The notes below the pieces were generated by a model, which saw only the letters and a program-made list of their open reading frames with translations, made no database searches and had not been told where the DNA came from. The translations under genes and the position numbers were made by a program. This document shows, piece after piece, positions 8,280 to 14,949 of a stretch of DNA of 16,062 nt. The stretch is from contig JAITJB010000073.1 of assembly GCA_031279155.1 (NCBI GenBank), forward strand, positions 1-16,062, given 5' to 3'. The stretch's first letter is position 1, and the number at the start of each line of letters is the position of its first letter. This DNA is from Deltaproteobacteria bacterium. Lineage in GTDB: Bacteria; Desulfobacterota; Desulfarculia; Adiutricales; Adiutricaceae.

Positions 8280-8298
8280 CCCTAGCTCTCGGCTAGGG
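8280..8298 (-). other. Hairpin in the 5' leader of the adenylate cyclase transcript
   Basis: CCCTAGC (8280-8286) and GCTAGGG (8292-8298) form a perfect 7-bp stem with a 5-nt loop. It lies between the predicted cyaA -10 box and the start codon, so it would be near the 5' end of that mRNA. Its role is unknown; it could stabilise or regulate the message. Confidence 0.5.
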
Positions 8299-8311
8299 GA
8301 GACTATCTTAT

Positions 8312-8317
8312 ATTATA
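8312..8317 (-). promoter_or_regulatory. Likely -10 box (TATAAT) for the adenylate cyclase operon
   Basis: A perfect TATAAT on the minus strand, 75 bp upstream of the cyaA start. The -35 region at 17-bp spacing is poor, so an activator may be needed or the site may be fortuitous. It is the best promoter candidate for the leftward run. Confidence 0.5.
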
Positions 8318-8522
8318 ACCCTTAAAAAAACTAACTAAGAGCGCAAAGATTCAGAGGGTTTTCTCAGGCAAACTGAGGCATGGGGTTTTGGATAATCCGG
8401 GAGTAACGAGATTCGGGTTTGTCTCGCGGCCCCTGGGGGATAACCGGACTATTGCCGTCAAGTCGCCCATGTGTAATAAGTTTAAGGCTCTAAAGCCTAA
8501 AAATCAAGAAGATTGTCTCCTG

Positions 8523-8559
8523 GTCCCTGGAAGCCTGGAAGGCTATGCCCGGCAGGGAC
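8523..8559. other. Nested hairpin with a GGA loop (possible structured RNA or decayed terminator)
   Basis: GTCCCTG (8523-8529) pairs with CAGGGAC (8553-8559). Inside, AGCCT (8532-8536) pairs with AGGCT (8540-8544) around a GGA loop. On the plus strand only TCTTT follows, so it is a weak terminator at best. The GGA presented in a loop resembles CsrA targets, but no transcript is evident. Confidence 0.35.
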
Positions 8560-8654
8560 TCTTTGACGACAATAAAAATTAAAAGTCCTGGCGATAAGGA
8601 AGACCATTTGGCCTCGAAAATAAACCCAATAAAAATGCCTCCAAAAACTCACCG

Positions 8655-8696
8655 AAAAAAAATTCAAAAAAAATTCAGAAAAAAAACCCCAAAAAA
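8655..8696. other. Phased A-tracts, probably curved DNA
   Basis: A8 runs start at 8655, 8666 and 8679, followed by A6 at 8691, giving spacings of 11, 13 and 12 bp. Near-helical phasing of A-tracts usually bends DNA. They lie about 175-215 bp upstream of the sigma-28 promoter. Confidence 0.55.
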
Positions 8697-8868
8697 CAAT
8701 TTTTGGTAAGACTTATAATTTTGGTGGTAACAGCGTAATTGGTATGATTTTCGGCTTGATAGTAGTTTTGGGCCAGGAATAAAATTTTACTTTAGGTTTA
8801 CCTGAAAGGGGCCTTAGGAAAAAAAGAGGGTCTAGTGAAAAAAAAGTGGGTTCAGCCTGAGATTTTGT

Positions 8869-8896
8869 TAAAGTTTTATTTCAGCCCGTCCGATAA
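8869..8896 (+). promoter_or_regulatory. Sigma-28 (FliA) flagellin promoter
   Basis: TAAAGTTT at 8869-8876 is a perfect FliA -35 element and TCCGATAA at 8889-8896 matches GCCGATAA at 7 of 8 bases. The spacer is 12 nt where 11 is consensus. It implies a flagellin leader of roughly 110 nt and late-class flagellar expression. Confidence 0.85.
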
Positions 8897-8969
8897 GAAA
8901 GGTGACAGAAAGCTGATCCTGAGGTTGACCTAAAGGTTAGGCAGCCCTTCAGCAATATCTAAACCTAAT

Positions 8970-9007
8970 GGCGGGCAAGGAAGCCCGCCGACCGGACATC
9001 AAGGAGG
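8970..9007 (+). promoter_or_regulatory. Flagellin leader hairpin with GGA loop plus GGA-containing Shine-Dalgarno (candidate CsrA sites)
   Basis: GGCGGGC (8970-8976) pairs perfectly with GCCCGCC (8983-8989), presenting the loop AAGGAA. The Shine-Dalgarno AAGGAGG at 9001-9007, 5 nt before the ATG, supplies a second GGA about 24 nt downstream, and another GGA lies at 8994-8996. A hairpin-loop GGA paired with one at the ribosome-binding site is the arrangement CsrA uses on the Bacillus hag leader. CsrA control here is inference. Confidence 0.6.
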
Positions 9008-9012
9008 AGTTT

Positions 9013-10767
9013 ATGGCCCTAATTATCAACCACAACATGCCAGCTATGATAGCTGCTCGTAACTTAGGCTCAATTTATGGAAGTTTGAGTAAGAGTATCG
9101 AAAGGCTCTCATCTGGTCTTCGCATTAATCGGGCGGCTGACGACGCGGCTGGTTTGGCCGTCCGCGAAATGATGCGCGCTGATATCTCTACGACCCTTCA
9201 AGGTATCAGAAACGCGTCCGACGCTGTCAGCCTCATTCAAACGGCCGACGGGGCTCTGGCCGTTATCGACGCCAAACTCATCCGCATGAAAGAGTTGGCT
9301 GAACAGGCGGCCACCGGGACCTACACTGACTTCCAGCGCGAGATCATCAATTCTGAGTTCCAGGCCATGGCCGCTGAAATCGACCGTATAGCCGTGGCGA
9401 CCAATTTTAATGGCATCAAGCTCTTAGACGGGTCGATGAGTGCGCAAAACGGCGGGAGCGGCATTAGGATTCATTTTGGCGTGGGTAATAACGCGGCTGA
9501 AGATTACTACTACATCATGACCGATGACACGCGGGCCTCGACGGCCACTGGTCTTAATATAGGCGGTGATTCCCTTAATGACATCTGGGCTACCGGGGGT
9601 TCGCCAGATGCAGGTCTTATAGGCTGCTGTGGCGGGACATTTGGGGCTCTAACAGATATAGCTCAGACAAATTCGGGTATGGGCTTTGCTTATGCATATA
9701 ATTGGGATTTAAATCCTAATTTTATAGCTGATAATGGCAGTTCAATGGTAAATTTTGACAATGCCGGACGATATCTGGCTGGTCGCTATGGGGGGTTAGA
9801 CAGCGGCATGACCGTTCAGCAACTGATTGACGCGGTCAATCTAGGCACACAAAGTCGAGGATTGGTGACGATTACTGGAGACATAGAAGGGGACGACACA
9901 CAAGCTCAATACGCGGCTTTTTGCTTAAGTAGTTCTGAGGCTGTTTATGTAGGCACCTCTGTTGCACTAAAAGCTGACCTGGGAACCGGTAAGACTCTAT
10001 ATCAGGTTGCTGGAGGAACAATAACGGCTACGGCTTTGGTTTCGGCTATAAATACTCGTTCGCCAACCTTTTGGGCTATGGGAGCAGGCGACCAAGTTTT
10101 AATATTCTACAGGGAAGGCGGGGATAAGAATAGCAATGAACTTGGCTTTAGAACAAATGTAGCGGCAAATAATGATCTTGTAGAATTTACAAATCTAAGT
10201 ACAGGTCAAGTAGATAGTACTGGTACAAAACTAAGTTTTGGCGGGGAGCATTGGGGGAATATGACCCATACGGTCGCAGGAGGTAATTCAATAAATCTTG
10301 CTTTAAATGGGGCAAATGCCGGTGAAGGCTATGATTTAAAAGTTGTTGATGATACAAATGGAACGTTTTTGGGTAATATTACCAGTGATATTACAGGTGG
10401 GGCAAAAAATATAGCTAAATTAGCCGGTACGATGTTTGAAGTCCAGGACGCTGTCGACGGGCGGGGTTCTATTAGGACCCAGGAAACCGCTCAAAGGGCC
10501 CTGATAGATATAACTACGGCTATACAGAGAAAAGACGAGATCCGCGCCAGACTTGGAGCCACCCAAAACCGGTTGGAGGCCACCATTGAGAACTTGACTG
10601 TTCAGGCTGAAAACCTCCAGGCCTCTGAAAGCCGAATCTCCGACGTGGATGTGGCTACCGAGATGACCGAGTTCACCAAAAACAACATTTTAGCTCAGGC
10701 CGCAGCTTCCATGTTGGCCCAGGCCAATAGCTTATCCTCCTTAGCTCTTACGCTTATTAGAGGTTAA
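9013..10767 (+). CDS. fliC: Flagellin
   Basis: Subunit of the flagellar filament, exported through the flagellar type III apparatus; 584 residues. The conserved N-terminal D0/D1 part (about 1-175) includes LSSGLRINRAADDAAGLAV (32-50) and FNGIKLLDG (132-140). The conserved C-terminal part (about 465-584) includes the QNRLEATIENL and SRISDVDVATEM blocks and ends in ALTLIRG. The central 180-460 region is variable, AT-richer, and contains three cysteines (C205, C206, C304), which is unusual for a flagellin. I chose the ATG at 9013 over an in-frame ATG at 8968. The former has AAGGAGG at 5-nt spacing and starts MALIINHNM as flagellins do, while the latter lies against the leader hairpin. A sigma-28 promoter precedes it. 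TLR5-contact positions appear conserved (R91, L95, E115). Confidence 0.97.
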   Translation: MALIINHNMPAMIAARNLGSIYGSLSKSIERLSSGLRINRAADDAAGLAVREMMRADISTTLQGIRNASDAVSLIQTADGALAVIDAKLIRMKELAEQAATGTYTDFQREIINSEFQAMAAEIDRIAVATNFNGIKLLDGSMSAQNGGSGIRIHFGVGNNAAEDYYYIMTDDTRASTATGLNIGGDSLNDIWATGGSPDAGLIGCCGGTFGALTDIAQTNSGMGFAYAYNWDLNPNFIADNGSSMVNFDNAGRYLAGRYGGLDSGMTVQQLIDAVNLGTQSRGLVTITGDIEGDDTQAQYAAFCLSSSEAVYVGTSVALKADLGTGKTLYQVAGGTITATALVSAINTRSPTFWAMGAGDQVLIFYREGGDKNSNELGFRTNVAANNDLVEFTNLSTGQVDSTGTKLSFGGEHWGNMTHTVAGGNSINLALNGANAGEGYDLKVVDDTNGTFLGNITSDITGGAKNIAKLAGTMFEVQDAVDGRGSIRTQETAQRALIDITTAIQRKDEIRARLGATQNRLEATIENLTVQAENLQASESRISDVDVATEMTEFTKNNILAQAAASMLAQANSLSSLALTLIRG

Positions 10768-10804
10768 GTCGTCTTAAACTAATCAAAAGTTATCTTTAAA
10801 CCAT

Positions 10805-10837
10805 AACGGGATCGCGTCCAACGGGCGCGGTCCCGTT
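10805..10837 (+). terminator. Stem-loop after flagellin, weak intrinsic terminator
   Basis: AACGGGATCGCG (10805-10816) pairs with CGCGGTCCCGTT (10826-10837) over 12 bp with one G-U pair and a 9-nt loop. It lies 37 bp after the flagellin stop. No U-tract follows, so it may protect the mRNA 3' end or need Rho. Confidence 0.55.
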
Positions 10838-10887
10838 GTGGATTTAGTGGGAATTAGTAATATTTACCCACAGCTATTTAATTTTTG

Positions 10888-10896
10888 TGATATACT
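10888..10896 (+). promoter_or_regulatory. Extended -10 promoter (TGATATACT)
   Basis: TATACT at 10891-10896 is preceded by TG one base upstream, the extended -10 form that needs little -35 contact. No good -35 is seen. Transcription would start near 10903, right at the first hairpin of the leader. Confidence 0.45.
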
Positions 10897-10902
10897 CAGA
10901 TG

Positions 10903-11025
10903 GCTAATCAATTGATTTTTGATTAGCTCCGATGCCTAGGCTGCCCACTGGTAGATACCTAAACGACGAAAGCCTTATTGGACAATGATTTGGTCCTAAA
11001 TAGCCAGGTTAAGGAGGTAACTGAA
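10903..11025 (+). ncRNA. Candidate structured leader RNA (riboswitch-like or small RNA)
   Basis: Hairpin 1 is a perfect 9-bp stem, GCTAATCAA (10903-10911) with TTGATTAGC (10919-10927). A closing helix can form between CCTAGGCT (10935-10942) and AGCCAGG (11002-11008) with one bulged A, enclosing GGT/ACC near 10950-10959 and GGAC/GTCC (10980-10983/10993-10996). A competing stem TCCTAA (10994-10999) with TTAAGGA (11009-11015) would break those helices and cover the Shine-Dalgarno at 11011-11017. This is the logic of a translation switch. I know no named family it fits. The folding was done by eye. Confidence 0.35.
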
Positions 11026-11091
11026 ATGGGCCTGATTTTAGATGGTAAAACTAAAAGAAAAGCATTCCGACGAATTGCTTTTTCGGGGTAA
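11026..11091 (+). CDS. Candidate micro-ORF 1, 21 aa (basic peptide)
   Basis: ATG follows AAGGAGG (11011-11017) at 8-nt spacing, one of the best ribosome-binding sites in the window. The peptide is MGLILDGKTKRKAFRRIAFSG, short and basic. Its codons 11-19 overlap a terminator-like hairpin, so translation could influence termination as in a leader peptide. It has no recognised homologue. It may be a leader peptide, a real microprotein, or chance. Confidence 0.35.
   Translation: MGLILDGKTKRKAFRRIAFSG
11058..11083 (+). terminator. Terminator-like hairpin inside micro-ORF 1
   Basis: AAAAGCA-TTC (11058-11067) pairs with GAA-TGCTTTT (11072-11082, one bulged T) around the loop CGAC, ending in a run of five T. 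It is GC-poor and so of modest strength. It would end a transcript of about 180 nt begun at the extended -10 promoter. Confidence 0.4.
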
Positions 11092-11207
11092 GGCTAAGGC
11101 AATCTTTATTATAATATAAATTTATGTGATAATTTGCTAATTAAGCTGCCATAAGGTCTTTTTTGGTCTTTATAGTCTAGGGCCGGCTCGGAGCTAGGAG
11201 GCCAGAA

Positions 11208-11291
11208 ATGGAAAAGCCATTAATGGCCAGAGCAATTTGGGGGGGGTTGCGGGCAGCTTGCTGGTTAAGTCGCTGGTTAACTTGTCGATAG
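11208..11291 (+). CDS. Candidate micro-ORF 2, 27 aa (Trp/Leu/Arg-rich)
   Basis: ATG follows AGGAGG (11196-11201) at 6-nt spacing, an ideal ribosome-binding site. The 27-residue product begins MEKPLMARAIWGG and ends in the near-repeat WLSR-WLTCR. A 9-bp direct repeat with a 12-bp period, in frame with the codons, encodes that end. It has three Trp and two Cys and looks amphipathic. It lies upstream of gyrA on the same strand but ends before the gyrA promoter. Function unknown; it could be a small membrane-active peptide or chance. Confidence 0.35.
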   Translation: MEKPLMARAIWGGLRAACWLSRWLTCR

Positions 11292-11312
11292 GACAAGAAA
11301 AAATTCTATAAA

Positions 11313-11341
11313 TTGATTTATTATAATTTGTAATGTATAAT
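11313..11341 (+). promoter_or_regulatory. gyrA sigma-70 promoter
   Basis: TTGATT (11313-11318), a 17-bp AT-rich spacer, then TATAAT (11336-11341). The start would be near 11348, giving a leader of about 79 nt. The leader begins with a small AGCCA/TGGCT hairpin at 11353-11365. gyrA is supercoiling-sensitive in many bacteria; the sequence alone does not show that here. Confidence 0.75.
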
Positions 11342-11426
11342 TATAAGGTTATAGCCAGCTTGGCTGGGAGAGCGAACCCAATCCTGTCAACCAAAAGACG
11401 ACACTATGTGAGTACCTGGAAAAAAA

Positions 11427-13922
11427 ATGGAAAAACCTCGCTTAGAATTCGAACGCTTTGAAAATGTCAACATTGAAGATGAGATAAAAAACTCTTATCT
11501 TGATTACGCTATGAGCGTTATCATCGGTCGGGCCATACCCGACGTGCGCGACGGCCTTAAGCCCGTTCACCGGCGGGTGCTCTTCGCTATGAACGAGCTG
11601 AGTAACGACTACAATAAACCCTATAAAAAGTCCGCCCGCATCGTCGGTGATGTCATAGGTAAGTATCATCCCCACGGCGACGTGGCGGTTTATGATACCT
11701 TGGTGCGCTTAGCTCAAGATTTTACCATGCGCTACCCCTTGGTCGACGGCCAAGGTAACTTCGGCTCGGTCGATGGCGATCAGCCGGCGGCTATGCGGTA
11801 TACCGAAGTCAGGCTGGCCAAATTGGCCCATGAGTTCATGGTCGATCTCGACAAAAATACCGTTGACTTCATGCCCAACTACGATAGTTCCCTAGAAGAG
11901 CCTCAGGTCATGTCGACTCGGGTTCCGGGTCTTCTAGTAAATGGCTCCTCTGGAATAGCCGTAGGCATGGCCACCAATATCCCTCCCCACAATTTAGGGG
12001 AGGTTTTAAACGGCCTGACCGCCCTCATCGATAACCCCGGCATCACTGTGGCCGAACTTATGCGCCACATCCCGGGGCCGGATTTTCCGACTGCCGGCTT
12101 TATTCTTGGCCGAGAAGGGATCAGGGAAGCTTATTACACTGGAAGGGGCATCATAAAGCTGAGGGCAAAGGCCGGGGTGGAAAACCTCAAGGAAGGGCGT
12201 CAGGCCACCGGGGCATCGGCTATTGTCATCACTGAATTACCTTATCAGGTCAACAAAGCTAAACTAGTTGAATCAATTGATGAGCTAGTTAGAGATAAAA
12301 AGCTCGAAGGAATCGGCGAAATACGCGACGAAAGCGACCGGCAAGGGCTAAGGGTGGTCTTAGAGCTCAAGCGCGATAAACGGGACATGGCTGAGACAAT
12401 TCTCAATCAACTCTACCGCATGACTCAGATGGAGATAAGTTTCGGCATCAATATGCTGGCCATCGTCAACCAAACCCCTAGGCTCCTAAATATCAAAGAG
12501 GCCCTGGTCTATTTCTTGGAGCACCGCAAAGAGGTGGTGACCCGGCGGACTCGTTTCGATTTAGCTAAATCCGAGGCCAGGGCTCATATACTCGAGGGAC
12601 TTAAGTTGGCCTTAAGTCACCTTGACGAGATAATCGCCTTGATCCGTAAGAGCCGTAACCCTTCTGAGGCTAAAAGCGGCTTAATTGCTCGTTTTGGTCT
12701 TTCAGATCTCCAATCTCAGGCTATTTTAGACTTGAGGCTTCAAAAATTGACCCAGCTGGAAAGGGAGTCCATCGACGAGGAGTACACTCAAGTCATGAAG
12801 GACATCGAGTATTTCCGCTCCATTTTAGGTTCTGAGGTCGTGCTTTTGGGAGTTATTAAAGACGAGTTTACTGCTCTTAAGAGTGAATTTGGGGATTCTA
12901 GACTAACAGAGATAACCGACGATGGGCCGACGGCTTATAATCCCGAGGATTTTATAGCCGAAGAGCAGATGGTCGTAACCATAACCCACGGTGGTTACAT
13001 CAAGCGGACGGCGGTGACAGCTTACAAGCCCCAAAAGAGGGGTGGCAAAGGCCTAACTGGTGCCAAAACCCGCGAGGACGACTTTGTAGAGCGGATGTAC
13101 GTGGCCTCCACTCACAGCTACCTTTTGTTTTTGACTAACCGGGGCCGGCTTCACTGGCTTAAGGTCCACGAGCTGCCCTTGGCGGCCAGGGCCACTAAGG
13201 GCAAAGCCCTTATTAACCTTATTCCCTTAGCCGAAGGCGAAAAAGTCAACGCCGTCTTAGACGTGGGCGATCTGGCTGAGCCCGGTCTCCGTTTCGTAGT
13301 TATGGCTACCAGGGCGGGCGTGGTTAAGAGGGTCGATCTGGCCTGTTTTCAAAATCCCCGCAAAGTCGGCGTCATCGCCATGACCATGAAAAACGATGAA
13401 GATGAGTTGGTTTCAGCTGCCGTGACCGATGGTCAGAGTTTGGTGATCCTCTCGACCTTTAATGGTAAAGCCATATGCTTTAAGGAAGAAGATCTGCGTT
13501 CCATGGGCCGATCGGCGGCTGGCGTTAGGGGCATCAGGCTGATTAATAAGGACCGGGTGGTGGCCATGGACATTATCTCCCAACAGCGCGATGAAGTGCT
13601 CATGACCGTCATGGAGAACGGCTACGGCAAACGCACCAACGCCACTGAGTACACCGTCCAAGGCCGTGGAGGTCAGGGCCTTAGGACGACCTCTGGCGGG
13701 GGAGTGGTGGCCGTCTTTAAAGTCACCGAAAACGATCAGCTCATGCTGATAACTAACACCGGTCGCCTGATACTGTTTAAAGTCTCCGAGGTCAGGATGG
13801 CCCACCGCAATACCCACGGTGTCAAGCTCATGGATCTTGAGCCCGATGAGATCGTAGGTGACGTGGCTCCCTTGGTCATGACCGAAGATCCAGATGACCT
13901 TGACGATGGTTCTGAGAACTGA
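11427..13922 (+). CDS. gyrA: DNA gyrase subunit A
   Basis: The breakage-reunion subunit of gyrase (A2B2), which introduces negative supercoils with ATP hydrolysed by GyrB; 831 residues. The winged-helix and tower part runs to about 500, and the catalytic tyrosine is Y125 in AAMRYTE. The C-terminal beta-pinwheel opens with the GyrA box QKRGGKG (536-542), which identifies GyrA rather than ParC. The tail is acidic (DDLDDGSEN). In the quinolone region, HPHGD-VAVYD (81-90) has Val86 where E. coli has Ser83, while Asp90 (E. coli Asp87) is kept. The start matches the usual N-terminus, although the ribosome-binding site is weak (GGA). gyrB is not in the window. The gene is convergent with rluD. Confidence 0.98.
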   Translation: MEKPRLEFERFENVNIEDEIKNSYLDYAMSVIIGRAIPDVRDGLKPVHRRVLFAMNELSNDYNKPYKKSARIVGDVIGKYHPHGDVAVYDTLVRLAQDFTMRYPLVDGQGNFGSVDGDQPAAMRYTEVRLAKLAHEFMVDLDKNTVDFMPNYDSSLEEPQVMSTRVPGLLVNGSSGIAVGMATNIPPHNLGEVLNGLTALIDNPGITVAELMRHIPGPDFPTAGFILGREGIREAYYTGRGIIKLRAKAGVENLKEGRQATGASAIVITELPYQVNKAKLVESIDELVRDKKLEGIGEIRDESDRQGLRVVLELKRDKRDMAETILNQLYRMTQMEISFGINMLAIVNQTPRLLNIKEALVYFLEHRKEVVTRRTRFDLAKSEARAHILEGLKLALSHLDEIIALIRKSRNPSEAKSGLIARFGLSDLQSQAILDLRLQKLTQLERESIDEEYTQVMKDIEYFRSILGSEVVLLGVIKDEFTALKSEFGDSRLTEITDDGPTAYNPEDFIAEEQMVVTITHGGYIKRTAVTAYKPQKRGGKGLTGAKTREDDFVERMYVASTHSYLLFLTNRGRLHWLKVHELPLAARATKGKALINLIPLAEGEKVNAVLDVGDLAEPGLRFVVMATRAGVVKRVDLACFQNPRKVGVIAMTMKNDEDELVSAAVTDGQSLVILSTFNGKAICFKEEDLRSMGRSAAGVRGIRLINKDRVVAMDIISQQRDEVLMTVMENGYGKRTNATEYTVQGRGGQGLRTTSGGGVVAVFKVTENDQLMLITNTGRLILFKVSEVRMAHRNTHGVKLMDLEPDEIVGDVAPLVMTEDPDDLDDGSEN

Positions 13923-13942
13923 GCCTGAAACTTAGCTTGGAA

Positions 13943-13959
13943 ATGAGCTATTAGCTCAT
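13943..13959. terminator. Short bidirectional hairpin between gyrA and rluD
   Basis: ATGAGCT (13943-13949) and AGCTCAT (13953-13959) form a 7-bp stem with a 3-nt loop, 20 bp after the gyrA stop. It overlaps the rluD stop codon. T-rich sequence follows on the plus strand (ATTCTATTTTAATT), so it probably serves mainly gyrA. Confidence 0.5.
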
Positions 13960-14949
13960 AGATTCTATTTTAATTAGTTCTTCAAGAAGGGCTCGGAAGT
14001 CATGGGGCCAGGGCGCCCGAAAGACTAGGGAGCGACCGTCTGGATGGGGAACGCATAGCCGGCGGGCGTGGAGAAATTGTCTGGTCAGGAGCTTATCTAA
14101 GCTCGGGTGGCTTTGGCTTAGAGAATTTGTTTTTCGCCCGTAAAGGCCATCGGCTAAGACCGGGGAGCCTATAGAAGCCAGGTGGACTCTGGCCTGGTGG
14201 GTGCGTCCGGTTAGGAGAGTTAGGCTAACTAAGGCTAAGCCCGTGGCCTGGAAGCGCTTGAGAACTCTAAAAATTGTGACAGCAGGCTTTCCGTTAGAAA
14301 GGCCTGCTTTCATTTTGTGCCTTTTGGTTGGATGGCGGCCAATGGGTAGGTCGATGCGACCGCAGTCCGGCGGATTACCGGTGACAAAGGCCAGATAATA
14401 TTTTTTCACCTGACGGTTGGCGAAGGCCGCTACTAGAAAATCCAGAGCCATAGCGCTTTTGGCCACCACCATCACGCCAGTTGTATCCTTATCTAGCCGG
14501 TGGACTAGACCAGGCCGCATAGGGGAGCCAATAGAGGCCAAGGAAGGCTCAGCGGCTAACAGGGCGGCGGCTAACGTCGGGCCGGTCACCCCGGCCCCGG
14601 GATGGACTACTAGACCCACGGGCTTGTTTATGGCCAGTAAATGGTCGTCACTATATAAGATGTCTAGGGGTATTTCTGAGTTAGGTTCTAGGCTGTCTTC
14701 AAGTTTTGGCGGAAAAAAGATTAGAGTTTGACCGGACTTAACCTCGGTAGATGGTTTGGTCGGGCGGTCGTCAAGTATGGCCCCACCAGCTCGGATGGTC
14801 TTGGCCAGAAGCGATCGGGATAGCTGAGGATATAACCCGGCCAGAAAGGCATCAAGTCTTCGTCCCGAAGAAAAGTCATCTATAATGATAGTAATTGAGG
14901 GTTGGTTGGAAGCAAGGGGGTCGGAATTAGTCAACACTGGCTCGCTCAA
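13951..14949 (-). CDS. rluD: RluA-family 23S rRNA pseudouridine synthase (RluD-like)
   Basis: Isomerises uridine to pseudouridine in RNA, for RluD in helix 69 of 23S rRNA. The protein has 332 residues. An S4-type RNA-binding domain spans about 20-80 (GRRLDAFLA...SRSLLAKTIRAG). The synthase domain carries the signature HRLDKDTTG (150-158) with catalytic D153, and GRTHQARVHLA (248-258). The S4 domain and length favour RluD over RluC or RluA, but the target is not proven. The best start is TTG at 14947-14949, overlapping the carD stop by 4 bp (TTGA), with AAGG about 13 nt upstream. GTG four codons later is an alternative. The first ATG lies far inside. It is translationally coupled with carD. 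Confidence 0.9.
   Translation of the reverse strand: MSEPVLTNSDPLASNQPSITIIIDDFSSGRRLDAFLAGLYPQLSRSLLAKTIRAGGAILDDRPTKPSTEVKSGQTLIFFPPKLEDSLEPNSEIPLDILYSDDHLLAINKPVGLVVHPGAGVTGPTLAAALLAAEPSLASIGSPMRPGLVHRLDKDTTGVMVVAKSAMALDFLVAAFANRQVKKYYLAFVTGNPPDCGRIDLPIGRHPTKRHKMKAGLSNGKPAVTIFRVLKRFQATGLALVSLTLLTGRTHQARVHLASIGSPVLADGLYGRKTNSLSQSHPSLDKLLTRQFLHARRLCVPHPDGRSLVFRAPWPHDFRALLEELIKIESMS

Larger units (their letters stand above)
8238..9012. other. 775-bp divergent intergenic region between cyaA and flagellin
   Basis: I see no convincing protein gene. From left to right it holds the cyaA leader and -10 box, a CTCAG/CTGAG mini-hairpin near 8365, a GC-richer 200-bp stretch with a nested hairpin (8523-8559), phased A-tracts (8655-8696), a CCAAAAA/TTTTTGG hairpin (8689-8706), the flagellin sigma-28 promoter (8869-8896) and the flagellin leader. 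On the minus strand the 8689-8706 hairpin is followed by a T8 run and could terminate leftward transcripts. A 64-codon TTG-started frame (8388-8582) has no ribosome-binding site and is not called. Confidence 0.7.
10768..11426. other. 659-bp intergenic region between flagellin and gyrA
   Basis: It contains no ORF of normal length. In order it holds the flagellin stem-loop, an extended -10 promoter (10888-10896), a possible structured leader (10903-11025), a 21-codon ORF with a terminator-like hairpin inside (11026-11091), an AT-rich stretch with a TATAAT at 11110-11115, a 27-codon ORF with a perfect Shine-Dalgarno (11208-11291), and the gyrA promoter (11313-11341). The region is unusually rich for a simple spacer between two unrelated genes. 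Confidence 0.7.

Noticed and set aside
8388..8582. 64-codon ORF starting at TTG, upstream of flagellin
   Set aside because: No ribosome-binding site, no recognisable motif, and the region has hairpins and intergenic character. Possibly a decayed remnant, but not supportable as a gene.
8968..9012. In-frame upstream ATG that would lengthen flagellin by 15 residues
   Set aside because: It lies at the edge of the leader hairpin without a Shine-Dalgarno, and the extension does not resemble a flagellin N-terminus. The ATG at 9013 has an ideal site.
10935..11010. Cyclic di-GMP-I (GEMM) riboswitch
   Set aside because: ACGAAAGCC and AGCCAGGTTA resemble two conserved GEMM segments, but the canonical 5' strand that should pair with GGTTA, and the GNRA-capped P2, are not found. 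A covariance search would settle it.
10885..11135. CRP/cAMP sites (two TGTGA half-sites near 10887 and 11125)
   Set aside because: Neither has a matching TCACA half at the right distance; in an AT-rich region this is expected by chance.
11281..11304. CTTGTC/GACAAG hairpin as a terminator of micro-ORF 2
   Set aside because: On the plus strand it is followed by A residues rather than T, so it cannot act as an intrinsic terminator in that direction.
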